Origin: Candidatus Bathyarchaeota archaeon
Lineage (GTDB): Archaea; Thermoproteota; Bathyarchaeia; Bathyarchaeales; Bathycorpusculaceae
Assembly: GCA_016927895.1 (NCBI GenBank)
Contig: JAFGLT010000083.1
Location: forward strand, 1-48,195
DNA: 48,195 nt
Direction of reading: 5' to 3'
The notes below the pieces were generated by a model, which was not told the DNA's origin, made no database searches, and saw nothing but the letters and a program-made list of their open reading frames with translations. Position 1 is the first letter of the stretch. Every line of letters starts with the position of its first letter. Made by a program: the position numbers and the translations under genes. Positions 24,019 through 31,931 of this stretch are shown in pieces.

Positions 24019-25185
24019 TCAGGTGCCAAAAGCGTACACTTTGGCGTCGTTTGAGCCGATGTAGAGTACACCATTAGCAATTGAAGGAGTTGATTCTATC
24101 CAGTTTCCAGTTGTGTAACTCCATATTTTGGTGCCTGTTGTAGCGTCTAAAGCATAGACGTTGTTATCCTTTGAGCCGATGTAGACCATGTCGTTGGCGA
24201 CAGTGGGGCTTCCATTAATCTGGTTGTCGGTTGTGTAGTTCCAGATTTTGTTACCAGTTGCAGCATCGAAAGCATACAGGTTGTGATCATTTGACCCGAT
24301 GTACACCACGTTATTGGCAACCGCTGGAGAAGACTCCACACGATCTCCAGTAGTGTAATTCCATATTTTTTTACCGCTTGCAGCGTCCAAAGCATAAACT
24401 GTATTGCTTGCGCCAAAGTAGACTATGTCTTTAACAACAGCAGAAGAAGAGTAAATGGGACCCCAGGCAAAGAATTTCCATATTTCTTTTCCCGTTGCGG
24501 CATCTACCGCATAAGCTGTGTCATAAGAATTAACGTAGACCACCTTGTTAACGACTGCAGGAGAAGAATAAACCGAATTGCTGGTCGTGTAACTCCATAC
24601 TTCGTTTCCTGTTGACGCGTCTAAAGAGTACAACTTTTTGTCTCTTGAACCAACATACACCACGTTATCAACAACAGCAGGAGTAGAATAGACTTCACCT
24701 TTGGTGGTGAAATTCCATATTTTGTTTCCCGTTGCTGCATCTAAGGCGTACACGGTGTGGTCATGTGAGCCAAAATAGACGATGCCATCGGAAACGGTGC
24801 AAGAAGACTCCACTGAATTACCTGTAAGGAAGCTCCATATCATGTTTCCTGTTGACGCGTTCACAGCCCTAACTCTGTGGTCATTTGAACCAAAATAAGC
24901 TACGCCATCAACAACTGCAGGTGAAGAATACTCTATTTGCATTTGGGTTAAGTGGGTCCACATAGTTTGGTTTGTGAGCGGACCTGTCGAAGTTGAGTAG
25001 CCTGTACGTGCCATGTCATGATGGAATGTGTATGACCAACCCGCAATAGACTGCTGGTTATTTCCATCTTGTTGCTGGTCGTTTTGAGGTTGTTGCTGAA
25101 AAATTGTGTAGACTCCGACTCCTAAGATAATTGTTAGAGTCAAAAGAATCGCGATTGTTATTACCAATGTTGATTTTTTTAGCAT
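24019..25185 (-). CDS. Membrane-anchored PQQ-type beta-propeller protein
   Basis: An N-terminal membrane helix (LVITIAILLTLTIILGVGVY) is followed by a Gln/Asn-rich linker and seven propeller repeats of about 40 residues. Each carries DAATGxxxW plus SSPAVVxxxVYxGS, with a closing strand at the C-terminus, so an eight-bladed extracellular propeller is expected. PQQ-like folds of this type mostly bind other proteins or carbohydrates; the cofactor-binding residues of dehydrogenases are not obvious. The start ATG at 25185 is preferred over 25212 because a TATA-like TTTTTATATATGG overlaps the latter. It lies between two tRNA-Cys-derived repeats and may be the cargo of an old insertion. Confidence 0.85.
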   Translation of the reverse strand: MLKKSTLVITIAILLTLTIILGVGVYTIFQQQPQNDQQQDGNNQQSIAGWSYTFHHDMARTGYSTSTGPLTNQTMWTHLTQMQIEYSSPAVVDGVAYFGSNDHRVRAVNASTGNMIWSFLTGNSVESSCTVSDGIVYFGSHDHTVYALDAATGNKIWNFTTKGEVYSTPAVVDNVVYVGSRDKKLYSLDASTGNEVWSYTTSNSVYSSPAVVNKVVYVNSYDTAYAVDAATGKEIWKFFAWGPIYSSSAVVKDIVYFGASNTVYALDAASGKKIWNYTTGDRVESSPAVANNVVYIGSNDHNLYAFDAATGNKIWNYTTDNQINGSPTVANDMVYIGSKDNNVYALDATTGTKIWSYTTGNWIESTPSIANGVLYIGSNDAKVYAFGT

Positions 25186-25314
25186 CTCGGACTTGATGGA
25201 TAATCCAACCATATATAAAAATTTTTCCCGAAAATCACCAATTGCATCAATACCCTATCCCGTGCCTTCATCAGATAGCGCAAGAAAAATTAATGTTTAT
25301 TTAGTTAACTAAAA

Positions 25315-25370
25315 AGCTGGGGGAGGGAATTGCATCCATATAGTGTGGAGATATCTCCCTCATAACTCCC
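25315..25370 (-). repeat. Degenerate tRNA-Cys 3'-end copy plus arm, unit B
   Basis: Bases 25315-25343 match the 3' end of tRNA-Cys (26033-26061) at 25 of 29 positions, in the same orientation. The adjoining 25345-25370 is shared with unit A and includes the perfect 12-bp palindrome GGAGATATCTCC (25347-25358). This is the arrangement expected for the distal attachment site of an element that integrated into the tRNA 3' end. Confidence 0.55.
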
Positions 25371-25423
25371 TTTTTTCCATAAAAGATAATGGGTGGTTTA
25401 ACGTATTATTTTTTGGTGCTGTA

Positions 25424-26011
25424 ATGAAAAGCACAGCTTCAGTAGTGATACTCATCTTGCTTTTAATCTCTATGGTAATTGGAGCGAAATTGGGCGGTTT
25501 GGCAGAGGTAAACGCTCAGGAAACCCAACCACAAATCATGAGTTTTACAGAAGCAATAGAAGCCGCAAAAACGGGCAATTATACTGGACACTATTTTACA
25601 AGTGGCTTCAACTTAACTATAGAGTTCAACGGTGACCTTTTTGTAGATGAGTGGTTTTCTGGTTTTTTGATGTGGCTTGCGCCGAACGGCACATTCTATG
25701 AAGCAGAGTATCCAAGTGGTAGAGTAATGGAGGAGATTGGGTATACGCTGGGGGAGTCTGATTGGAACCCTCCAGACGGATACTATCTTTGGAAGCTTAA
25801 CTATGAAGACGGAAGAGAATACTGGGTTCTTGCCAACAATGGAACATTATTCTTTTACAATCCTCCTCCCAGAAATGGGGTTATGCCGCCTCCTACTTCC
25901 CCACCTCCTTTTTTTGTTCCACAGGAGATGTTATTTTTTGGAATAGCTACATTGCTATGGGTTGTTGTTGGTGTTATTCTAATTTTCTACTTGCGGAAAA
26001 GAAAAGAATAA
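25424..26011 (+). CDS. Signal-peptide protein with C-terminal membrane anchor
   Basis: The frame is open from 25343, but the ATG at 25424 gives a clean signal peptide (KSTASVVILILLLISMVIGA, cleavage near VNAQE). The 196-aa protein has an extracellular domain with tandem Trp/Tyr-rich strands (EEIGYTLGESDWNPPDGYYLW, EDGREYWVLANNG), several NxT/S sequons, a Pro-rich stalk (NPPPRN...PPPTSPPPFF) and a terminal membrane helix followed by RKRKE. This is a typical archaeal surface protein of unknown function. It lies between tRNA-Cys and the tRNA-like unit B. Confidence 0.72.
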   Translation: MKSTASVVILILLLISMVIGAKLGGLAEVNAQETQPQIMSFTEAIEAAKTGNYTGHYFTSGFNLTIEFNGDLFVDEWFSGFLMWLAPNGTFYEAEYPSGRVMEEIGYTLGESDWNPPDGYYLWKLNYEDGREYWVLANNGTLFFYNPPPRNGVMPPPTSPPPFFVPQEMLFFGIATLLWVVVGVILIFYLRKRKE

Positions 26012-26032
26012 TGTAATTCTTTTAGACCGTGG

Positions 26033-26105
26033 AGCTGGGGATGGGAATTGAACCCATATAGAGCAGCTCTGCAGGCTACCGCCTGAACCATTCGGCCACC
26101 CCAGC
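26033..26105 (-). tRNA. tRNA-Cys (GCA)
   Basis: A full cloverleaf can be drawn: acceptor GCTGGGG/CCCCAGC, D stem GCC/GGC, anticodon stem GTAGC/GCTGC with loop CTGCAGA (anticodon GCA), a 5-nt variable loop, T stem ATGGG/CCCAT with loop TTCAATT. The discriminator base is T (U73), the identity element for cysteine. CCA is not encoded and no intron is seen. Two decayed copies of its 3' end lie downstream at 25315 and 23879. Confidence 0.93.
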
Positions 26106-26130
26106 AAGTTGATTCTAGGTTGAGACTGAA

Positions 26131-26140
26131 ATAAAAATAT
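26131..26140 (-). promoter_or_regulatory. TATA-like element of tRNA-Cys
   Basis: On the minus strand an A+T-only stretch (ATATTTTTAT) ends 26 bp before the first base of tRNA-Cys, which is the normal archaeal TATA-box distance. Confidence 0.5.
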
Positions 26141-26268
26141 TGTTAGCTTCTAGTCCACAAAAAAGTAACGATAGGTTTGCGAGAGGCTATGTCTTATCTA
26201 GTAACGATTGAGGTTTAGGTTTTGAAGGCGCCACGATTAGACCTCCTATAGGTTTATGCATACAATTA

Positions 26269-26303
26269 CTATTAGGTTCCTAATAGGCTCCAAATATTAT
26301 GGG
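26269..26303 (+). repeat. Palindromic ATTAGG repeat, copy 1
   Basis: ATTAGGTTCCTAAT is a 6-bp inverted repeat around two bases. The following CAAATAT and GGG also recur at the same spacing in the copy at 43792-43826. Both copies are intergenic, here about 340 bp before amtB. Confidence 0.45.
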
Positions 26304-26619
26304 CGTGATTTTTTGCAATGGGTCGCGGTGAATGATTTTGTGTGAAAGTTGTGGCTTTGTGTTTAGTTTTTGTGGTTTTCTCTGTGTTTTTGGTTGTTTT
26401 TTCTCGTTTGTGGTTTTTGGGTTTTGAATGTTTTTTCAGTGTGGGTGGGTTTTTGGGAGTGGTTGGTGAAGGGGTGTTTGTTTGCTCGTGTGTTTTTTGG
26501 ATGTTTGTCTATTTTTGAATGTTTTATCTCTATCTATGGATAGTTTTAAATAGTTGTTGTTAATAATTGCACAGAAAAGCGTAATCATTCAAAACATCTG
26601 TCAAAGAGGAAAATGAAAA

Positions 26620-27885
26620 ATGGCTTCAGGAGATGTATCATGGTTAATGACAGCAACCGCACTAGTCATGTTAATGACCCCCGCACTGGGGTTCTTCTAC
26701 GGCGGTCTAGTGCGAAAGAAAAACCTAGTATCCACAATCGTTCAATGCCTAATCATATTCGCAGTCGTAAGCATAATATGGGCAATCCTAGGCTACAGCC
26801 TCGTATTTGGAACAAGCACATACGGAATAATCGGCGACTTATCACTTGTCGGCTTAAACAACATAGGCGTGCACACCGTCAACCAAGTACTCGCACCAGA
26901 CATTCCCGAACTATTATTCTTCGCGTTTCAACTTAAATTCGCAGCCATCACACCAGCACTAATCATAGGAGCATGCGCAGAAAGAATAAAGTTCCGCTCA
27001 CTCCTAATCTTCATCGTTCTCTGGTCCACACTAATCTACGCCCCCATCGCACACTGGGTCTGGAACCCCGACGGATGGCTACACTCCTTAGGCGCAATCG
27101 ACTTCGCAGGCGGCATCGTCGTCCACGTATCAGCAGGCTTATCAGCACTAGCAGCTGCCCTCGTAATCGGCAGAAGAAAAGACTGCGGGGTCCCATGGAA
27201 AGACCACATGAACGCCGCCAAGAAAGAAAGCGCTGGCGAGTTCAAGCCAACAAACATACCCTACGTAATCCTCGGTGCAGGTCTACTATGGTTCGGATGG
27301 TTCGGCTTCAACGGAGGAAGCGCTCTAGCCGCAAATGACTTCGCAGTCTTAGCACTCGTTACCACAAACTTAGCCGCAGCTGCCTCTGCCGTAAGCTGGA
27401 TGCTACTAGACTGGATGATAAAAGGTAAACCGTCAGCAGTCGGCATATCAGTCGGCGCAGTAGTCGGTTTGGTCGCCATAACTCCAGCTGCAGGCTACGT
27501 CAGCGTGACTTCAGCATTAATCATAGGCTTAGCTGCTGGAATAATCTCAAACTTGGTTGCCAACTGGAGAGCAGGCAGGTGGAAAATCGACGATTCACTA
27601 GATGTCTTCGCATGCCACGGCGTCGGCGGAATTTGGGGATCAATAGCAACCGGCTTATTCGCCTCAGCAGCTGTTAACGGCGCAAACGGTTTACTCTTCG
27701 GAAACCCAGACCTAATAGTCGCTCAAGTGCTGGCAGTTGCAGTAGTAGGCGCCTTCGCCTTTTTCGGCTCATACCTGCTACTAAAACTAGTCAACGTATT
27801 CTCTCTCCTCAGAGTAACTCCACAAGCAGAAGACGCAGGTCTAGACCTCAGCGAACACGGAGAAGAAGCATACCAACTAGACTAA
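26620..27885 (+). CDS. amt: Ammonium transporter AmtB
   Basis: A 421-aa Amt/Rh-family channel with about eleven membrane helices. DVSWLMTATALVMLMTPALGFFYGG (blocks LMTATALVMLMTPAL and GFFYGGLVRKKN) is the family start, and both pore histidines are present in HVSAGLSALAAAL and CHGVGGIWGSIATG. It conducts NH3/NH4+ across the membrane. Unlike most amt loci, no glnK/PII gene is adjacent, so local PII regulation is not apparent. The coding strand is strikingly A- and C-rich with many ATA and CTA codons. It converges on the E1-like gene with a T-rich gap. Confidence 0.95.
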   Translation: MASGDVSWLMTATALVMLMTPALGFFYGGLVRKKNLVSTIVQCLIIFAVVSIIWAILGYSLVFGTSTYGIIGDLSLVGLNNIGVHTVNQVLAPDIPELLFFAFQLKFAAITPALIIGACAERIKFRSLLIFIVLWSTLIYAPIAHWVWNPDGWLHSLGAIDFAGGIVVHVSAGLSALAAALVIGRRKDCGVPWKDHMNAAKKESAGEFKPTNIPYVILGAGLLWFGWFGFNGGSALAANDFAVLALVTTNLAAAASAVSWMLLDWMIKGKPSAVGISVGAVVGLVAITPAAGYVSVTSALIIGLAAGIISNLVANWRAGRWKIDDSLDVFACHGVGGIWGSIATGLFASAAVNGANGLLFGNPDLIVAQVLAVAVVGAFAFFGSYLLLKLVNVFSLLRVTPQAEDAGLDLSEHGEEAYQLD

Positions 27886-27906
27886 CCACACAAAAACAAA
27901 ACCGCA

Positions 27907-27920
27907 CCCTTTCTTTTTTA
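27907..27920 (+). terminator. T-rich terminator after amtB
   Basis: CCCTTTCTTTTTTA follows the amtB stop in the 32-bp convergent gap. Oligo-T runs terminate archaeal transcription; no hairpin is needed or seen. Confidence 0.4.
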
Positions 27921-28964
27921 ATCTCGTTTTATGCCCATTTTCTTGAGAATCTCTCTGTGCGCCTTCAACGCCGCGGCTTCGTTCGGAACGTTTTTTATGA
28001 GCATGCGCCCGCCATTAAACAGGCTGACCTCCAAGTTCCCATAGTCGAAAATTATGGCAAGATGCGATTTCAAGCGAACCTTAAACTGCTGCCTAACTGT
28101 CTCATAAACCTCGTCAAGGTTCAAATTTAAAGCTTTTTCAGGGTTAACGTTAGCAGTGTTCTGTCCGCAAAGCCAAACAAGCTTTTCTCGCGGTTCTACC
28201 CGAGATAGCTTATCCATGCAAGCTGGGCAGTTCGAGGCTTTCGAGGTGTCAACTGTGGTGAAGTACATGTCGCTGAAGTCGCAAACCATGAGTTTGCCCT
28301 TCAACGGTGAACCCATGCCCGTCAGAACTTTGATGGCTTCCATAGCTTGCATCGCCCCGATTATTCCAGGCGTAGCCCCAACTACGCCGCGCGTGTCACA
28401 CTTCATCAAGTCGTTGTCTGACATGTTTGGCAGCAAGCATTCTAAACATCCGGTTTCAGGAGGCGCAAAGACTGAGAGGTTTCCCTCTATACCGATGGCT
28501 GCACCGAAAACGTACGGAACATCCGTTTTCACGCAGGCACGATTTATCAAATAGCGAGTGGACATGTTGTCCAAGCCGTCAACGACAAGGTCCACCCCAG
28601 CTAAAAGCTTCTCTACGTTGCCTGTGTTCATGTTCTCTGAGATAGGTTCAGTCGACAAAAGTGGATTAAGCTTCTCCAAGCGCTTGCCAGCAACCTCAGC
28701 CTTCGGGTAATGCAAGTCATCTAGGGTGTAAAGGATTTGGCGGTGAAGATTCGCAGTTTCCACCGTGTCTTGATCTATCAAACGTAGATGCCCAACTCCT
28801 GCCAACGCTAGATACAGCGAAGACACGGTGCCTAACCCGCCTACGCCGACCACTGCAACCTTCGATTTTGCCAGTTTCTGCTGGCCTTTCACGCCTAACT
28901 CTTTGAGGATTATCTGGCGACTGTAGAATTCAGAAGCAAACGCTTTTTTGTCCGCCGCATCCAT
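27918..28964 (-). CDS. ThiF/MoeB/E1-like adenylyltransferase with C-terminal extension
   Basis: The 348-aa protein starts FYSRQIILKELGVKGQQKL and has the nucleotide loop VVGVGGLGTVSS, the acidic LIDQDTVETANLHRQ, the GLDN motif, the zinc pairs CLEC and CPAC, and KCDTRGVVGATPG with a candidate catalytic Cys. Such enzymes adenylate the C-terminal Gly of ubiquitin-like sulfur carriers (ThiS, MoaD, SAMP). After the core, about 85 residues form an extra alpha/beta domain (EVYETVRQQFKVRLKS, AIIFDYGNLEVSLFNGGRMLI) that could bind or mimic a carrier protein. No carrier gene is nearby. Confidence 0.88.
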   Translation of the reverse strand: MDAADKKAFASEFYSRQIILKELGVKGQQKLAKSKVAVVGVGGLGTVSSLYLALAGVGHLRLIDQDTVETANLHRQILYTLDDLHYPKAEVAGKRLEKLNPLLSTEPISENMNTGNVEKLLAGVDLVVDGLDNMSTRYLINRACVKTDVPYVFGAAIGIEGNLSVFAPPETGCLECLLPNMSDNDLMKCDTRGVVGATPGIIGAMQAMEAIKVLTGMGSPLKGKLMVCDFSDMYFTTVDTSKASNCPACMDKLSRVEPREKLVWLCGQNTANVNPEKALNLNLDEVYETVRQQFKVRLKSHLAIIFDYGNLEVSLFNGGRMLIKNVPNEAAALKAHREILKKMGIKRD

Positions 28965-28993
28965 CTCTTTTCTCGCCTAAGAGAAAATGAGCG

Positions 28994-30688
28994 TTAGTAT
29001 GCTTTATATTTGCCTTTTTTGGCGAACTGCCTCTCATAGATTTCCCTGACCTTCTCGATAGTGTCCGCGTCCTCTGCGCTCTTGTCGGCGCGTATGCGGC
29101 TTATACGGGCAAAACGTAACGCCATCTCGCTCTTGTACTTGCGGCTTTTCTGGATTTCGTTGTACGCAACTTCAACCACTACTTTCGGAAGAACTACCAC
29201 GAGATTGTGTTCTTCACGCACGGCTAACTCTTTCAGCCGCTGGGTCATCTCAACCATTTCCGCGTCCGTCAAACCCTTAAACGTTTTACCCACGTTCAGG
29301 AACTCGCCAGTTGCTTGGTCAAGGGCAGCTAAATAATAGTCTGAAAGCCAACCATGCCTCCGTCCGTAACCGTACTCAGCAGCCGTGATAACCAAATCCA
29401 AAGGCTCCAAAACAGGTTTTATCTTTAACCAGCGTTTCCCACGGATTCCAGGCGTGTATGCTCCGTCAAGCTTCTTTGCCATCAACCCTTCATGCCCCGC
29501 GTCCATAGCTTCGTTAAGGAATTTTTTCGCCTGCTTCTTTTTGTTGGTGACAAGTTGCGTGGTCAACGGTATTTCTCCAGCGTTTTCAGCTAGAACTATC
29601 CTGCGTTGCAAGTACGGCAGCGCAATCAAGTTTTCTCCATTGAGAAAGAGAACGTCAAACAGGTAGAGCTTAACAGGGATTTTCTCAGCCATACCCCGCA
29701 CTTCGCGAATCCGCTTGAACCGGCGCATCAGGTGCTGAAACGGAATCGGGTGTCCCCTCTCATTTACGGCTATAACTTCACCCTCAACTATCGCCTCGTC
29801 TGCTTTGATGTTGACTTTCACTGCTTCAACCACTTCGGGCAGGCTCTGAGTCGCGTCTGTGAGCCTTTTGCTGAAAACGCGCACCTCATCTCCCTGCTTG
29901 TGGATTTGAACCCGAGCTCCATCATACTTGTACTCAAACGCTGTTCTATCCTCATGTGCCGTTAACGCTTCGCTGACAGTGTCGGCGGTCTGAGCGAGCA
30001 TGGGCTTAACGGGTCTAAAAACTTGGAAATCTATCTGCGACAAGCCCTTTTCGCCCTTAGTCTTAGCTATGGCGGCTACTTCGCCGATGTCACCCATGGC
30101 CATACTTGCTTTCTGCACTGTCGCCAGAGGAGCCTCAAAAGCTTTCGCCACTGCCTGCTCCATCAACCCTTCATGTAAACCCGTCCTCATTTCACCCACA
30201 AAAATCTTCATCAGATACTTGGCTTCCACAGGCGAAGCTTGACTCAGCAAGGCAGTTATTAACCGTTCTTTCTTTTCTCTTGAACCTGAACCAGCAGTCC
30301 CCGCTATGGCTTGCAGCAAGCGTCTAACTTCATTTATCGTCAACGTTTTCTCCAGCAGCAAAGCCTGCTTTTTCACGTTAGTTTTTTCAAAAACAGCCTT
30401 TACAGCAGCGCCTACATCACCAATGCCTGCGAAAGCTTCACGGAAAACATCCCAGTCAACTCCTGTTACCCGCTGCAGAACGCCGCTGAGAGTCACCCAG
30501 CTCACCTCCAAAGTTTTCTGGCTCCACTTCGGGAACGCCCGCCCAAGAACCATGGACACCGCAGGCTCCACCTCCTCTGCTTCTAAACGCTTCAAAAAGT
30601 CGGCGGTCATGCCTGTTATTTCCAGCCTTTTTTTGGTGGATTCTACTTTTTCGAGGAGCTCCGCCAGAGACTTGAAAAGCGTAGGCAT
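28994..30688 (-). CDS. lig: ATP-dependent DNA ligase
   Basis: The 564-aa protein has the three-part archaeal/eukaryal ligase I layout: an N-terminal DNA-binding domain, an adenylation domain with the nucleophile Lys254 in FEYKYDGARVQ, and an OB domain ending with RKYKSEMALRFARISRIR. Other nucleotidyltransferase motifs are visible (VEGEVIAVN, EGLMAKKLDGAY, RWLKIKP). It seals nicks in replication and repair using ATP. Size and motif order are complete. The E1-like gene follows 29 bp downstream on the same strand. Confidence 0.95.
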   Translation of the reverse strand: MPTLFKSLAELLEKVESTKKRLEITGMTADFLKRLEAEEVEPAVSMVLGRAFPKWSQKTLEVSWVTLSGVLQRVTGVDWDVFREAFAGIGDVGAAVKAVFEKTNVKKQALLLEKTLTINEVRRLLQAIAGTAGSGSREKKERLITALLSQASPVEAKYLMKIFVGEMRTGLHEGLMEQAVAKAFEAPLATVQKASMAMGDIGEVAAIAKTKGEKGLSQIDFQVFRPVKPMLAQTADTVSEALTAHEDRTAFEYKYDGARVQIHKQGDEVRVFSKRLTDATQSLPEVVEAVKVNIKADEAIVEGEVIAVNERGHPIPFQHLMRRFKRIREVRGMAEKIPVKLYLFDVLFLNGENLIALPYLQRRIVLAENAGEIPLTTQLVTNKKKQAKKFLNEAMDAGHEGLMAKKLDGAYTPGIRGKRWLKIKPVLEPLDLVITAAEYGYGRRHGWLSDYYLAALDQATGEFLNVGKTFKGLTDAEMVEMTQRLKELAVREEHNLVVVLPKVVVEVAYNEIQKSRKYKSEMALRFARISRIRADKSAEDADTIEKVREIYERQFAKKGKYKAY

Positions 30689-30811
30689 GACAATGACCTT
30701 AAAACTCTGCTACTAGAAAGGTGTTCCAGCTTTATTTATGGCTTCCAGCAAAAAAGAGCCAGCCGCTGAAGGGCTGAAAAAGGATGGTTTATTCTAAGTG
30801 GAAAGTGATGT

Positions 30812-31186
30812 TTAGAAGGAGCTTTCGAGTTTTTCTTTGACTTCTTTGATTTTCTTCGTTAACTCTTCAACTTCCTTAGTGTTTCCTAAGGCTTTGTGGC
30901 AGTCTCTCGCGTAGTCCAAAGCGCTGACGCCGAAGCGGTCGTACCCCTTATCAAAGGACAGCTCCGCAGACTGCGTGAAATACTCAATGCCTTTCTCGTA
31001 CTCTTTCAGGGCGAAGCTGCATTCCCCCGCTTTGTAAAGCATGGTTGTAGCGTCGAAATAGTTCTGTTTTTTCCGGTAAAGCTCAGCTGTCCTGAGGAAT
31101 AGCTCTCTTGCTTCCTCGTATTTTCCAGATTCCATGATGTTATTCGCGTCTTTATGCATCTTAATTGGATCTTCTTTTTCACTCAT
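30812..31186 (-). CDS. TPR-like helical repeat protein
   Basis: From ATG 31186 (an in-frame TTG three codons upstream is less likely) this gives 124 aa. Three helix-turn-helix repeats are visible: ANNIMESGKYEEARELFLRTAELYRKKQ, YFDATTMLYKAGECSFALKEYEKGIEYFTQSAEL and ALDYARDCHKALGNTKEVEELTKKI (described by their tetratricopeptide positions with A/Y/A and G/Y/A). The pattern resembles SNAP-like TPR proteins, which mediate protein-protein contacts. The partner is unknown. It lies 123 bp upstream of the ligase gene on the same strand. Confidence 0.75.
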   Translation of the reverse strand: MSEKEDPIKMHKDANNIMESGKYEEARELFLRTAELYRKKQNYFDATTMLYKAGECSFALKEYEKGIEYFTQSAELSFDKGYDRFGVSALDYARDCHKALGNTKEVEELTKKIKEVKEKLESSF

Positions 31187-31365
31187 AACCGTCAACTCTT
31201 AACTTGCTATATCAAGAAGTGCACTCCCATTTAGATTTTCCCCTTCCAAAACAGCATGTGACCCCAAAGAATCCGTTTGCTCCCGTATGTGAAGGGTGAA
31301 ATTAGATAGTTATGATGCTTTTATATTGGAAAGCTGACTTAACTAAGCCTTGTAACTAAAATGCT

Positions 31366-31911
31366 GTGAAGTTTATGAATGAATACAGAAATTTTGGAGT
31401 CACAGTTAAATTAACTCTTGCGGCAGTATTCGCTGCGCTCGTGTTTATAGTCACTTCACAGATTCCACCCATACCCATACCTGCCACATCTGGCTACTTC
31501 AACGTTGGAGAAACAATCATCTATGTTGCAGCATTACTTTTTGGTTCCTTGGTTGGTGCTCTTTCAGGAGGAATCGGCGCAATGCTGGCGGATATGTACT
31601 TAGGCTTCAGTGTCTTCGCGCCAGGTACGCTGGTGATTAAAGGTGCAGAAGGCACAATCGTCGGCTTACTAAACCTGAAACTCAGAAAATACATACCAAA
31701 CCCTACAGTTTGCGCCGTTGTTTCCGTCACAGTTGGCGGATTAGAAATGGTTGCAGGCTATTTCCTTTACGAGCAGCTTGTGCTTGGTTACCCTTATGCT
31801 GTAGCACTGGCAGAAGTACCCTTCAACATCGTGCAGATGCTCGTAGGCTTAGCTATTGCAGTGCCAATAATGCATGCAGTGTTACGTGTTTTCCCACAAC
31901 TTAAAAGTTAG
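31366..31911 (+). CDS. ECF transporter substrate-binding (S) component
   Basis: The 181-aa membrane protein has about six helices. SGYFNVGETIIYVAALLFG, GGIGAMLADMYLGF and FAPGTLVIKGAEGTIVG are the core pattern of the PF07155-like S components, which capture a vitamin or its precursor for an energy-coupling-factor ABC module. No EcfA or EcfT gene is adjacent, so a shared module elsewhere is expected. Start is GTG 31366 or ATG 31375. A TATA-like TTTTATATTGG about 45 bp upstream suggests a short leader; no riboswitch fold was recognised. The HypE-like gene follows 20 bp downstream. Confidence 0.8.
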   Translation: MKFMNEYRNFGVTVKLTLAAVFAALVFIVTSQIPPIPIPATSGYFNVGETIIYVAALLFGSLVGALSGGIGAMLADMYLGFSVFAPGTLVIKGAEGTIVGLLNLKLRKYIPNPTVCAVVSVTVGGLEMVAGYFLYEQLVLGYPYAVALAEVPFNIVQMLVGLAIAVPIMHAVLRVFPQLKS

Positions 31912-31931
31912 ACCTTACAAAGGAATAAGTT

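Larger units (their letters stand above)
26106..26619. other. Intergenic region with a G+T-rich tract
   Basis: No protein gene was found in these 514 bases. From about 26330 to 26520 the plus strand consists mostly of G and T, with repeated GTGGTTTT, TTTGTGG and GGGTTTT words and very few A or C. The strand bias ends abruptly before amtB, whose coding strand is A+C rich. A TTTAAATA box at about 26542-26549 and GAGGAAAATG before the amtB ATG look like its promoter and ribosome site. A palindromic repeat lies at 26271-26284. Whether the tract is a long leader, an RNA or a decayed sequence cannot be decided here. Confidence 0.5.

Noticed and set aside
24696-24706. Third copy of CACCTTTGGTG
   Set aside because: It lies in the coding sequence of the propeller protein (Thr-Thr-Lys-Gly) and lacks the outer bases of the operator-like palindrome.
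24019-25185. Regular about 120-bp direct repeats, CRISPR-like at first sight
   Set aside because: They are in frame and encode the PQQ propeller blades; the units are diverged and have no constant repeat plus unique spacer pattern.
20659-26180. 14-nt identity AACGATAGGTTTGC at 20659 and 26167
   Set aside because: Short, with no extended flanking similarity or symmetry; a chance match or a weak shared motif at best.
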